A DNA stretch of 64,000 bases, taken from NCBI RefSeq assembly GCF_000272045.2, contig NZ_AJYZ02000019.1, positions 1,527,781 through 1,591,780 on the forward strand, written 5' to 3'. Under the pieces are notes generated by a model. It had not been told where the DNA came from. It ran no database searches and saw only the letters and a list, made by a program, of their open reading frames with translations. The position numbers and the translations under genes were made by a program. Below, piece by piece: positions 30,589 through 39,328 of this stretch. The DNA comes from Vibrio crassostreae 9ZC13. GTDB lineage: Bacteria > Pseudomonadota > Gammaproteobacteria > Enterobacterales > Vibrionaceae. The first letter of the stretch is position 1. Every line of letters begins with the position of its first letter.

Positions 30589-31860
30589 ATGGTTCAAACA
30601 ACTGCAGCGGTAATTTGTGGTGAGAAAGACGTTCAACTAAGAACCTTCGATCTACCAAAGATTTCAGATGATGAACTGCTGGTTAAAAACGTTTCAAACA
30701 GCATCTGTCTATCGACTTACAAAGCAGCACTCCTCGGCAGTAACCACAAACGTGTGCCTGAAAATATTGCTGAAGTACCTGTAATGACAGGCCATGAATA
30801 CGCAGGTGTGATTGTAGAAGTAGGTGCTAACTTACAAGACCGTTTTAAGCCGGGCGAACCATTTGTACTGCAGCCCGCAATGGGCTTGCCAACAGGCTAC
30901 TCAGCAGGCTACAGCTACGAGACATTCGGTGGTAACGCGACGTACTCAATCATCCCTAAAGTAGCGATTGATTTAGACTGTGTGCTGCCATACAAGAGTT
31001 CTTACTATGCAAACGCATCGCTTGCAGAGCCAATGTCTTGCATCATCGGTGCGTTCCACGCTAGCTACCACACAACCCCATACGTGTATGAACATCAAAT
31101 GGGCATCAAAGAGGGCGGAGCGTTAGCGCTACTTGCATGTGCTGGCCCTATGGGTATTGGCGCGATTGATTACGCGATTAACGGCCCTGTGAAGCCAAGC
31201 CGTATTGTGGTGACTGATATCGATGAAGCTCGTCTCTCGCGCGCAGAAAGCCTTATCCCGGTATCAAAAGCGACCGAGAATGGTATTGAACTCCATTACG
31301 TAAACACAGCGAAAATTGATGACCCTGTTACGTACTTAAAAGAACTGAATGACGGCAATGGCTATGACGATGTCATGGTGTATGCAGCGGTTGCACAGGT
31401 GCTTGAGCAAGCTGATGAGCTATTAGGTAACGATGGCTGCCTGAACTTCTTTGCTGGTCCAACAGATAAGCAATTTAAAGTACCGTTCAACTTTTACAAT
31501 GTGCATTATGAATCTACGCATATTGTAGGAACCTCTGGCGGTTCAACAGGGGATATGGTTGAATCCATTGAACTTTCGGAAGCGGGTAAGATCAACCCAT
31601 CATTTATGCTAACTCACGTTGGTGGCTTAGAGGCGGCACCTCACACTATCCTAAATCAACTGGATATTCCGGGTGGTAAAAAGCTAATCTACCCGCATAT
31701 TGACCTGCCACTGACGGCAATTGATGAGTTCCATAAGCTAGCAGAGCAAGACCCGTTCTTCGGCGAACTAGACCGAATTTTGAAAGATAACAACTACGTT
31801 TGGAACGAACTGGCAGAGAAAGCACTGCTTGAGTTCTACGGCGTTAGCCTAACGGCGTAA
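30589..31860 (+). CDS. yggP: Zinc-dependent sugar-phosphate dehydrogenase, YggP-like
   Basis: Medium-chain dehydrogenase/reductase of 423 aa. The N-terminal GroES-like domain has GHEYAGVIVEVG and PGEPFVLQP, and a Rossmann domain carries ACAGPMGIGAIDYA. Given the operon it probably oxidises the hexitol or keto-sugar phosphate made by the PTS. Start ATG 30589 follows CGGAGAT; the longer TTG frame overlaps the hairpin and is unlikely. The order IIA-IIBC-this gene matches E. coli cmtB-cmtA-yggP. The substrate is unknown; an L-sorbose-1-phosphate reductase-like role is an alternative. Confidence 0.82.
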   Translation: MVQTTAAVICGEKDVQLRTFDLPKISDDELLVKNVSNSICLSTYKAALLGSNHKRVPENIAEVPVMTGHEYAGVIVEVGANLQDRFKPGEPFVLQPAMGLPTGYSAGYSYETFGGNATYSIIPKVAIDLDCVLPYKSSYYANASLAEPMSCIIGAFHASYHTTPYVYEHQMGIKEGGALALLACAGPMGIGAIDYAINGPVKPSRIVVTDIDEARLSRAESLIPVSKATENGIELHYVNTAKIDDPVTYLKELNDGNGYDDVMVYAAVAQVLEQADELLGNDGCLNFFAGPTDKQFKVPFNFYNVHYESTHIVGTSGGSTGDMVESIELSEAGKINPSFMLTHVGGLEAAPHTILNQLDIPGGKKLIYPHIDLPLTAIDEFHKLAEQDPFFGELDRILKDNNYVWNELAEKALLEFYGVSLTA

Positions 31861-31870
31861 TCGATGATTT

Positions 31871-31894
31871 CGTGGCAGCTACACTGCTGCCACG
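31871..31894 (+). promoter_or_regulatory. Intercistronic hairpin after the dehydrogenase gene
   Basis: A perfect 9-bp GC-rich stem (CGTGGCAGC with GCTGCCACG) and loop TACACT, without a T tract, lies 10 bp after the stop codon. It probably protects or trims the upstream mRNA. Confidence 0.7.
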
Positions 31895-31918
31895 ACCAAT
31901 AAGGAACATGTTATTACG

Positions 31919-32431
31919 GTGCAAGACGAATTATTAGATGCCTTAGAAGAGTGCGAAACCGCCACTTGTTTTATCCAAGCATCTCATAAGCTGATTAGCG
32001 TTAAGTTAAAGCATTTGTTACCAAGGGTATTTGTTCAAGATCCTTTGGTGATTGAGTATGCCGTGACCCCTCTACTCAAAGAGGATGGTCCTTTGGTCGA
32101 GATTGATGTGGTATCAAAGCTGATGTTTGCGATGGGTAAGATCTCAATAGAGAGTTACGCAGATATTAACTTGTTTGACCAAATGCACGGTTTTGTCGCT
32201 CAGCAACAAGAGCCAATTTCGTTTAGTGATGATGTCATTTACGACTTCATCACTAATCAAGCGACGCTCTCAAAGAGCGACGGCAGCATCTATCTTGATT
32301 CGATTAACCAATTAAAATTTTCATCATTCGACTCCTTTTCTCAAGCTCGCTATGAGTCACTGGTCAAAACCGTGTTGAAGCTCGCTTGCGAAGGTTTGTT
32401 AGAAACCGTGGAGAACGAAATTTTAGATTAA
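31919..32431 (+). CDS. yggD: MtlR-family protein (YggD-like)
   Basis: A 170-aa alpha-helical protein of the mannitol operon repressor (MtlR/YggD) family. The stretch YAVTPLLKEDGPL with the following KLMFAMGKIS lines up with E. coli MtlR YAVEPLLDGDGPL and KLIYGLGVIN. MtlR proteins repress mannitol operons without an obvious DNA-binding motif. Translation starts at GTG 31919. It lies in the PTS operon 58 bp after the dehydrogenase and 10 bp before the kinase, so it could be a local repressor. E. coli YggD was also reported to act as a fumarase (FumE), so a metabolic role is an alternative. Confidence 0.78.
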   Translation: MQDELLDALEECETATCFIQASHKLISVKLKHLLPRVFVQDPLVIEYAVTPLLKEDGPLVEIDVVSKLMFAMGKISIESYADINLFDQMHGFVAQQQEPISFSDDVIYDFITNQATLSKSDGSIYLDSINQLKFSSFDSFSQARYESLVKTVLKLACEGLLETVENEILD

Positions 32432-32441
32432 GGCTTTTCAT

Positions 32442-33176
32442 ATGAAAGTTTCCCTAAATGTCAGTGGCTTTGAGAGCGAAGCTGTGTTTTCAGATAACAA
32501 TATCGAACAAATTCATAAGCCATTGGTTGAAAAGTTTTCTCGTCTTTACCAAGAAAAGAACGAACGAACGGTTATATTCTTAGCTGCGCCTCCTGGCAGT
32601 GGAAAATCAACCCTAGCGGCATTCTGGGAGTACCTATCTCACACAATCCCAAATGTTGAACCATTGCAGGTGCTGCCTTTCGATGGCTTTCATTACCCGA
32701 ACGAGATCCTCGATTCGAATTACACCATCCGCGGTGAAGAGAAGATAAAGCTGCGTAGTATTAAAGGCGCACACGAAACCTTTAACCTCACATCTCTTAT
32801 CGACAAACTCAAGAAGCTAAAAGTTCAAGACCCAAAGTGGCCTTACTACGATCGTAACCTGCATGATCCAGTTGATGACGCAATCACCGTTGAAAAAGAG
32901 ATTGTGGTGATTGAGGGAAATTGGCTTCTGCTCGATGAACCAGTATGGAGTGGGTTGAATGAGCTTGCTGATTTCACCATCTTCATCGATACCGCTCCTA
33001 AGTTTTTAGAAGAGCGTTTAGTGAACCGCAAGATTCGTGGTGGCTCAACGCTTGAAGAGGCTCTCGCTTTTTATAAAAGTTCAGATTCAAAGAATGTAGA
33101 CATGGTTTTAAATCATTCTGTAAAAGCGGACCTAACTCTATATATGAACCAAGATGGTTCTTTTGATATCAATTAA
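32442..33176 (+). CDS. yggC: P-loop sugar/nucleoside kinase, YggC-like
   Basis: Phosphotransferase of the PanK/uridine kinase-like P-loop class, 244 aa. Walker A is APPGSGKST (residues 49-57), PFDGFHYPNE and EGNWLLLDEPVW are typical of the YggC/FrcK family, and a lid region with RLVNRKIRGG carries arginines. Homologues are annotated as fructose-transport kinases, but the substrate is unproven. The gene follows the MtlR-like gene by 10 bp and matches the E. coli cmt-ygg cluster content. It may phosphorylate the hexose phosphate or free sugar in this pathway. Confidence 0.82.
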   Translation: MKVSLNVSGFESEAVFSDNNIEQIHKPLVEKFSRLYQEKNERTVIFLAAPPGSGKSTLAAFWEYLSHTIPNVEPLQVLPFDGFHYPNEILDSNYTIRGEEKIKLRSIKGAHETFNLTSLIDKLKKLKVQDPKWPYYDRNLHDPVDDAITVEKEIVVIEGNWLLLDEPVWSGLNELADFTIFIDTAPKFLEERLVNRKIRGGSTLEEALAFYKSSDSKNVDMVLNHSVKADLTLYMNQDGSFDIN

Positions 33177-33191
33177 TTCTAGGAGGTCGCT

Positions 33192-33938
33192 ATGAAGATC
33201 GTCGTCGACAGCCACACTCATACTCTTGCCAGCGGCCATGCTTACAGCACTATTATTGAGAACGCTAAAGCAGCACAGCATAAGGGGCTGAAACTTCTTT
33301 GTACAACGGATCATGCTCCTGAAATGCCGGGTGCCCCCCACTACTGGTTTTTCAACAATCAAAGAATTTTGCCCCGCTTTCTTCACTATGTTGGAATCCT
33401 GCGTGGAGTGGAAGCAAACATCACCAACATTGAAGGAGACTTAGATCTATCCCCTTCAACCTATCAGCACCTTGACTGGACCATTGCCAGCTTCCACGAA
33501 CCTGTGTTTCCTCCATCCACTGAAGAGATACATACCCAAGCCCTCATTAATATAATTGAGGGGGGAAAGGTTGATGTGCTTGGGCACCTTGGTAACCCAA
33601 ATTACCCATTTGATATTCGAGCCGTGCTTGAGTGTGCTAAACAGCACAATGTGGCGATTGAGGTGAACAATACCTCTTTGACGGGAAAAAGCCGCAAGGG
33701 GAGTGATGTACGCTGTTCTATGATTGTGGAGATTGGAAAGCAAGTCGGGGTTTATTTCTCGACAGGCTCAGATGCCCATTTTTGTGAAGAGATAGGGCGT
33801 GTAGATCTCGCCATAGCGCTCCTTGAAAAGCATGATGTGGAAGAAGACAAAATAATCACTACCTCAACATCCCGCTTTTTGAACTTTTTATTATTGCGCG
33901 GTAAGAGTCGAATCGAAGAATTTGTACACTTATATTAA
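33192..33938 (+). CDS. ycdX: PHP-domain phosphatase, YcdX-like
   Basis: Metal-dependent phosphatase of the polymerase-and-histidinol-phosphatase fold, 248 aa. The trinuclear metal ligands can be followed in order: DSHTHTLA (residues 6-13), [33 protein letters not shown] and the final SDAH. AGGAGG precedes the ATG. In E. coli the related cluster contains the fructose-1,6-bisphosphatase YggF; here a PHP phosphatase takes the last place and may dephosphorylate an operon intermediate. A terminator repeat follows 32 bp later. Confidence 0.86.
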   Translation: MKIVVDSHTHTLASGHAYSTIIENAKAAQHKGLKLLCTTDHAPEMPGAPHYWFFNNQRILPRFLHYVGILRGVEANITNIEGDLDLSPSTYQHLDWTIASFHEPVFPPSTEEIHTQALINIIEGGKVDVLGHLGNPNYPFDIRAVLECAKQHNVAIEVNNTSLTGKSRKGSDVRCSMIVEIGKQVGVYFSTGSDAHFCEEIGRVDLAIALLEKHDVEEDKIITTSTSRFLNFLLLRGKSRIEEFVHLY

Positions 33939-33970
33939 GTGTGTTGTTGAGTTAATGATTACTGGTATCA

Positions 33971-34010
33971 AAAAGCCCAAAGCTAATAACTTTGGGCTTT
34001 TCCGTATCTG
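33971..34010. terminator. Terminator in a 40-bp repeat, copy 2
   Basis: Identical over 40 bp and in the same orientation to 28173-28212; the stem is AAAAGCCCAAAG / CTTTGGGCTTTT. It closes the PTS operon. Confidence 0.92.
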
Positions 34011-34076
34011 GTAACCAGCATTTTATAATGAATTTTTAAAAAGAGAATGCTTGGTGATAGAGAACTGATTGGTTGA

Positions 34077-34301
34077 TTAATGCATGCCTGAGCGCATTTT
34101 GTCGGCGAGCGCAAAGAAGACAAAAATGACGAAGCATACTAGAGCAACACACAGTGAAGCTATGATTGTAGTTGCGTCTTTTGATATCAATGGAACAACG
34201 ATAGAAGCTAATGCAACCAACATAACCAAGATATGAACGACTCGTCCGATGATTGGGTTTTTATGACAGAATGAAGCCCAGAGGTAACGCATTTTTAACA
34301 C
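34077..34301 (-). CDS. Small membrane protein, function unknown
   Basis: A 74-residue protein (65 if the inner ATG at 34292 is used) with two hydrophobic helices (about residues 18-38 and 44-66) and a basic N-terminus. No family is recognised. Translation could start at GTG 34301, but no strong ribosome site supports either start. It lies alone between the PTS operon and the ectoine region. The hydrophobic pattern supports a real inner-membrane protein, but the evidence is modest. Confidence 0.5.
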   Translation of the reverse strand: MLKMRYLWASFCHKNPIIGRVVHILVMLVALASIVVPLISKDATTIIASLCVALVCFVIFVFFALADKMRSGMH

Positions 34302-34740
34302 CAGTATAATATTAGTGGTTTTATTCTATTTTCTTAATGAGTGTTTTGTAAATAATATTCTATAACAAGAACCTGTAAATATGAACTAAGTCATCATTGT
34401 ATAAAACTAGTTAAATAACAGGAGTTTATCAATAGAAAAAAGATTGCCTCTCATTTTTATAAGAAAACATAGTATTCGGTATTGTGTTGGATATTAAGCT
34501 AAAATTTGTTCAATTTTGATTTCTTGACTTAAGATCTCATTTACTGAGTGTTTTGTTAAGAGATCGTTTGCGTATAGCCATTGATGCCATAAATACCAAC
34601 CGAATTAGAATCAGCCTTGAGCCTGTTATTCGTTTTACGTTATTTATCAAAGCGACTCCTCAAATTGAGATCGAAGTAATCTTGTGAGTTTTTCGGTTTG
34701 ATATACTCAGTATTCATTCGATAAAGATGATGGAGATGAT
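34302..34740. other. AT-rich gap without recognised genes
   Basis: About 440 bp, very AT-rich near 34302-34560, with no convincing frame, RNA or dyad. The promoter of the 34741 gene should lie at its right end. Confidence 0.4.
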
Positions 34741-35001
34741 ATGTCGAAAACCGCGAAGATCATTAATGAAGATAAACTAGTGAAAAAAGCAGTTGAGGTC
34801 GGTTTTAAAATGGCTAAATTGCAAGGTTTTGATTTGCCACATTCATCTCAACCAATAAAGGTCAAAGCGGTGTACTTGTTTCTTGTTGAAGTAAATCAGA
34901 TCACGCCGTTACCAGAAAGTAAGCTTGATGGGGCAAACATTAAAAAGCGTCTGGCGCTATGGATACATAAAGCATTGCCTGACAATGATCCCTTGAAGTA
35001 A
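34741..35001 (+). CDS. Small conserved cytoplasmic protein, DUF5062-like
   Basis: An 86-residue soluble protein that resembles the short DUF5062 proteins found in vibrios and relatives: an N-terminal helix EDKLVKKAVEVGFKMAK, then KVKAVYLFLVEVNQITPLP and a basic C-terminal helix. The gene has a good ribosome site (GGAGATGAT before ATG) and a strong terminator after it, so it is a single-gene unit. No function is known for the family. The family assignment is from memory of the pattern and is only probable. Confidence 0.65.
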   Translation: MSKTAKIINEDKLVKKAVEVGFKMAKLQGFDLPHSSQPIKVKAVYLFLVEVNQITPLPESKLDGANIKKRLALWIHKALPDNDPLK

Positions 35002-35070
35002 ACCTTTTCCAAGCTGATATTTCTGGACTCGTTTCCTCTGAGTTCATTATTCATCGATATGTTAGATAAG

Positions 35071-35100
35071 AAACCTAGCGAGCTCTCGCTAGGTTTTTTT
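35071..35100 (+). terminator. Strong rho-independent terminator
   Basis: AAACCTAGCG and CGCTAGGTTT pair around AGCTCT, followed by T residues to 35100. Confidence 0.92.
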
Positions 35101-35355
35101 GTTTTTGAGGCCGATATTTTAATAGTGGATAGCGAGTCACTGCCATTCGAAGCGTTGTTATCTACTCGATAGAATGTTCAACACTGAGAGTGTTGGTGAT
35201 TTATGCCGCTTGATTGGCAATCTGAGCACATAATTTACTAATGACTCTAACCTTCTTTTGACGCTTATTCGGTTAAAGACATTTTCTTAAGATCTCCACC
35301 GATCAAATACATTAGAACTCAAAGTATTATTTAATTCATGCTGACCGCTATTAAA
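35101..35355. other. Gene-free upstream region of ectA
   Basis: No coding frame is supported. The interval leads into the CRP-like site and the 97 bp before ectA. CosR is expected to bind here in vibrios, but no site could be assigned. Confidence 0.4.
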
Positions 35356-35371
35356 TGTGACACAGATCACT
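35356..35371. promoter_or_regulatory. Predicted CRP site upstream of ectA
   Basis: TGTGA-CACAGA-TCACT matches TGTGA-N6-TCACA at 9 of 10 positions, centred about 105 bp before the ectA start. Confidence 0.65.
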
Positions 35372-35467
35372 AATCTTTGTTTTTTAAAGTTAAGGTGTTG
35401 ATCTTAGTAGGGGGTAAATGCTCATAATAAAAAGGAATTTAATTAGAGTTCAAAGGAATTTCTCGGT

Positions 35468-36001
35468 ATGATTACATCAGCGCCTTGGGTGTTGTGTCCA
35501 GAAGTGATAGAAAAAACGAGTGAAGAATGGAGTTTTCGCGAGCCCAAAGCTTCAGATGGCAACGACATTTATCGACTGATTTCAGAATGTCCGCCACTAG
35601 ACACCAACTCGTCATATTGCAATTTTTTGCAATCCACTCACTTTAGTAAAACTTGTATTTTGGTTGAGAACAAAGGTGAGCTTGCGGGCTTTATCTCGAG
35701 TTATCAAAAACCGAGTGAGCCTAATGTTCTCTTTATTTGGCAAGTTGCAGTTGCCCCTCGATTTAGAGGTCACTCTTTAGCTTACAAGATGTTGAACAGC
35801 TTACTTCGTCGAGAGTGGCTGAAGAGTATAGAAGCTATTGAAACAACCATTACTAAGTCAAATCAAGCGTCTTGGGCACTCTTTAAAAAGCTAGACGCAA
35901 AAAATAGTAGCACTGGAAAAGTGACCACTTTCTTAGATGAAAATGTTCATTTTAAAGGGCTGCACGATACTGAGTATTTGTATCGAATACCCCTTAAATA
36001 A
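35468..36001 (+). CDS. ectA: L-2,4-diaminobutyrate N-acetyltransferase
   Basis: GNAT enzyme that acetylates L-2,4-diaminobutyrate on the 4-amino group, the second step of ectoine synthesis. The acetyl-CoA loop region VAVAPRFRGHSLAYKML and the substrate region CPPLDTNSSYCNFL are characteristic of EctA. At 177 aa the protein is complete. It is first in ectABC-ask, 35 bp before ectB. A CRP-like site lies upstream. EctA identity is supported by both sequence and operon order. Confidence 0.95.
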   Translation: MITSAPWVLCPEVIEKTSEEWSFREPKASDGNDIYRLISECPPLDTNSSYCNFLQSTHFSKTCILVENKGELAGFISSYQKPSEPNVLFIWQVAVAPRFRGHSLAYKMLNSLLRREWLKSIEAIETTITKSNQASWALFKKLDAKNSSTGKVTTFLDENVHFKGLHDTEYLYRIPLK

Positions 36002-36036
36002 TCATTAACTTATAGGAATCAAATAACGGCCTTATC

Positions 36037-37302
36037 ATGGATATTTTTAAAAAGCAGGAATCTAACGTACGTTCATACTCGAATAGTTTTCCAGTCACTT
36101 TTGCTAAATCAAAAGGCTGCTGGCTTGAAACAAAACAAGGTGATCGTTACCTCGATTTTCTTGCTGGAGCAGGATCTCTCAATTACGGTCATAACAATCC
36201 AATACTTAAGCAAGCTTTACTTGAGTATATTGAAATGGATGGAATTACACATGGCTTGGATATGCATTCAGAAGCCAAAGCTGAATTCCTAGAAGCTCTT
36301 AGTCGCTTTATTTTGGAACCTCGAGCATTAGATTACAAAGTTCAATTTACCGGCCCGACAGGAACAAATGCGGTTGAGGCAGCGATTAAGTTGGCGAAAA
36401 AAGTAAAAAGTCGAAGCAGTATTGTTGCATTTACCAATGGTTTTCATGGTTGTACGGCGGGTGCATTGGCTGCTACAGGCAACCAACACCACAGGCAAGG
36501 TGCGGGCTCAAATCTCAACAACGTTACGCGTTTGCCATTTGAAGGTTACGCTGGAATCGATGGTTTAAAATTATTTGAAACGATGTTAACCGATAATTCC
36601 GCTGGTATGGATAAACCTGCTGCCGTTTTATTGGAAACGGTTCAGGGTGAAGGTGGGTTAAATGTCGCTTCAAATGAGTGGCTACAGAAGTTAAGCAAAA
36701 TCTGTAAAGCCCACGATATCCTACTTATTGTGGATGATATTCAAGCCGGTTGTGGTCGAACAGGAACGTTTTTTAGCTTTGAACCTTCAGGTATAAAACC
36801 AGATATCGTTACGCTATCTAAGTCGATAAGTGGTTATGGCTTACCGATGGCTGTGGTTTTATTAAAGCCTGAACTAGACAAGTGGGAGCCGGGAGAACAC
36901 AACGGCACCTTCCGTGGTAACAACCATGCGTTCATTACTGCTGCTAAAGCGTTAGAAATGTATTGGTCAAATGATGATTTTGAAAATCATATTCAACGTA
37001 GCTCAAGCATGGTCGATGATGTCATTCAACGCAATCTCAAGCGTTTCCCTGAGCTATTTGTTCAACGCAAGGGACGCGGAATGATGATTGGCATTGAATG
37101 TAAAGATGGGAACACAGCTGATGAGATTGCAAAAGTGTGTTTTGACAAGGGCATGGTAATTGAGACCGCAGGTCCAAACGATGAAATCTTGAAGTTCTTT
37201 TGTCCATTAACCATTTCAGAATCGGAATTGATGCAAGGTTTAACTATTTTCGAAGACTCAGTTGAAGTGGTAGCAACCAAGCATTTCAAGAAAGCATCGT
37301 AA
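36037..37302 (+). CDS. ectB: Diaminobutyrate-2-oxoglutarate transaminase
   Basis: PLP-dependent class III aminotransferase that makes L-2,4-diaminobutyrate from aspartate semialdehyde with glutamate as donor, the first ectoine step. The PLP lysine is K262 in [10 protein letters not shown], with [11 protein letters not shown] and the cofactor-binding [12 protein letters not shown] upstream. The length of 421 aa is typical. It lies 13 bp before ectC. Confidence 0.95.
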   Translation: MDIFKKQESNVRSYSNSFPVTFAKSKGCWLETKQGDRYLDFLAGAGSLNYGHNNPILKQALLEYIEMDGITHGLDMHSEAKAEFLEALSRFILEPRALDYKVQFTGPTGTNAVEAAIKLAKKVKSRSSIVAFTNGFHGCTAGALAATGNQHHRQGAGSNLNNVTRLPFEGYAGIDGLKLFETMLTDNSAGMDKPAAVLLETVQGEGGLNVASNEWLQKLSKICKAHDILLIVDDIQAGCGRTGTFFSFEPSGIKPDIVTLSKSISGYGLPMAVVLLKPELDKWEPGEHNGTFRGNNHAFITAAKALEMYWSNDDFENHIQRSSSMVDDVIQRNLKRFPELFVQRKGRGMMIGIECKDGNTADEIAKVCFDKGMVIETAGPNDEILKFFCPLTISESELMQGLTIFEDSVEVVATKHFKKAS

Positions 37303-37315
37303 TAGGGAGAGTAAA

Positions 37316-37702
37316 ATGATTGTTAGAACACTTGATGAATGTCGTAATAGTGAAAGACGTATTGTATCGGATAACTGGGAAAGCACTCGCATGTTATTGA
37401 AAGATGACAATATGGGATTTTCTTTTCATATCACAACAATTTACGAAGCGACAGAAACACATATCCATTACCAAAACCACTTGGAGTCTGTGTTTTGTAT
37501 GAGTGGTGAAGGGGAGATTGAAGTCGTTGGTGGTAAAACTTACCCAATCAAACCCGGTACGTTGTACATCCTAGATAAGAATGATGAGCATTATTTACGC
37601 GCATATAAAAACAAAGAAATGACAATGGCTTGTGTGTTTAACCCACCAATTACTGGCGCTGAAGTACACGATGAAAACGGCGTTTATCCACTCGTTGATT
37701 AA
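37316..37702 (+). CDS. ectC: L-ectoine synthase
   Basis: Cupin-fold enzyme that cyclises N-acetyl-diaminobutyrate to ectoine. Conserved metal and substrate regions are visible: [19 protein letters not shown] and the tail [13 protein letters not shown], with ACVFNPP. At 128 aa it has the family length. GGGAGAG precedes the ATG. No hydroxylase gene (ectD) follows, so hydroxyectoine is not expected from this operon. Confidence 0.96.
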   Translation: MIVRTLDECRNSERRIVSDNWESTRMLLKDDNMGFSFHITTIYEATETHIHYQNHLESVFCMSGEGEIEVVGGKTYPIKPGTLYILDKNDEHYLRAYKNKEMTMACVFNPPITGAEVHDENGVYPLVD

Positions 37703-37780
37703 CCCATATCTTCAGGGGTGATATCTCACCCCGCTCCCTATTATTTCGTCTTTAATCTCTTCAAGAACAAAAGGTCTTTT

Positions 37781-39205
37781 ATGACATTTACCGTAGAAAA
37801 AATCGGCGGTACATCAATGACAGCATTTGATGCTGTGCTCGACAATATTATTCTCCGCCCTCAAAATCCTTATAACCGAATCTTTGTTGTGTCCGCTTAC
37901 AGCGGTATGACGGATGCATTGTTGGAATGTAAAAAAACAGGTAAGCCTGGTGTCTATCAATTGATAGCGATGCGTGACGATTCGTGGAAGGATGCTCTAT
38001 CTTATATTGAACGCCGCATGCTATTGACCAATGAGCATATTTTTGCGGATCCAATGAATCGTATGAGAGCAGATAAGTTCATCCGGTCTCGTATTTCAGA
38101 AGCCAAAAACTGTATTACTAACATTCTTGAAACGTGCCAATACGGACAGTTTTCACTGAGACATTATTTACCACAGATTAGAGAGTTTCTTTCTTCAATT
38201 GGAGAGTCACATAGTGCATACAACACGGCTCTTAAATTAAAAAACATTGGTATAAATTCGACCTTTGTTGACCTTTCTGGTTGGGACAACAAAACCCCTC
38301 AAAGTTTGGACGATACGATTAGAGAGGCTTTCTCTGACATTGATGTTACTGAGGAGCTTCCCATAGTAACTGGTTATGCGTATTGCAAAGAAGGTTTGAT
38401 GCATACTTATGATCGTGGTTACAGTGAGATGACGTTTAGTCGTATCGCTACTATTACTGAGGCATCATTGGCGATCATCCATAAGGAGTATCACTTTAGT
38501 TCGGCTGACCCAAAAGTCGTTGGTGTAGGTTCGGTTAAACCGATTGGGGCAACTAATTATGATGTTGCCGATCAACTGGCTAACCTTGGTATGGAAGCTA
38601 TTCACTCTAATGCGGCTGCTGGGTTACGAGAAAGTGGCATAGAACTGCAAATCAAAAACACCTTCGAGCCAGAACATGAGGGAACACTGATTTCTTCTGA
38701 TTACCGACCAGACACGAATCACATTGAGATCATTGCCGGAAAACAGAAGGTATATGCGTTACATGTTTTTGACCAGGGAATGGTCGGTAAGGCGGACAAT
38801 GTTAGTTATGAGTTAATGGAGATTATCGCAGATGCTAGAGTGAACCTTATTGGTAAAGAGATGAACGCCAATTCTATTACCTATTATCTAGGTGGTAGCA
38901 CCGAGAGTTTAAACAAGGTGTCTTATAAGGCTGAGAAACGTTACCCTCAGGCATCTATTTCAGGTCGAATGGTCGCTATAATCTCAGCGATCGGTTCTCA
39001 AATTGATACCAATAAAACGCTCGCTAATGGTGTATTGGCTTTGATGAACCATAGTGTTACGCCTATTGCATTACATTCGTCTATGAGAAACGTAAATGTG
39101 CAATTTGTTGTGAGTGATGACAAGTATCAACAAGCGATTTGCGCGTTGCATGAAGAATTCTTTGACCAAGATAAAAGAACCGAGACATCGGTGAATGCAG
39201 CATAA
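37781..39205 (+). CDS. ask: Ectoine-operon aspartokinase
   Basis: Phosphorylates L-aspartate to feed aspartate semialdehyde into ectoine synthesis; the ectoine-linked isoenzyme is generally less sensitive to amino-acid feedback (family knowledge). The kinase start EKIGGTSM carries the KxGGTS-like nucleotide motif, and C-terminal ACT-type regions occupy about residues 340-470. Start ATG 37781 follows AAAAGG, 21 codons inside the longest frame, giving 474 aa. It is the last gene of the operon, and its stop codon overlaps the terminator stem. Confidence 0.93.
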   Translation: MTFTVEKIGGTSMTAFDAVLDNIILRPQNPYNRIFVVSAYSGMTDALLECKKTGKPGVYQLIAMRDDSWKDALSYIERRMLLTNEHIFADPMNRMRADKFIRSRISEAKNCITNILETCQYGQFSLRHYLPQIREFLSSIGESHSAYNTALKLKNIGINSTFVDLSGWDNKTPQSLDDTIREAFSDIDVTEELPIVTGYAYCKEGLMHTYDRGYSEMTFSRIATITEASLAIIHKEYHFSSADPKVVGVGSVKPIGATNYDVADQLANLGMEAIHSNAAAGLRESGIELQIKNTFEPEHEGTLISSDYRPDTNHIEIIAGKQKVYALHVFDQGMVGKADNVSYELMEIIADARVNLIGKEMNANSITYYLGGSTESLNKVSYKAEKRYPQASISGRMVAIISAIGSQIDTNKTLANGVLALMNHSVTPIALHSSMRNVNVQFVVSDDKYQQAICALHEEFFDQDKRTETSVNAA

Positions 39206-39245
39206 AATTTAACAGTGGAGGGCTCACCCTCCACTGTTAAATTTT
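39204..39245 (+). terminator. Very strong terminator of the ectoine operon
   Basis: A perfect 19-bp stem (39204-39222 with 39227-39245) around loop CTCA begins inside the ask stop codon. The A/T tracts at both ends make it potentially bidirectional. Confidence 0.93.
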
Positions 39246-39328
39246 CATGGAAAAGCAAAACATCAACTGCAAATTAACGATCGCCTGTATCTATTTTGAT
39301 CACACAGCAACATCAGATATGAGTATTA

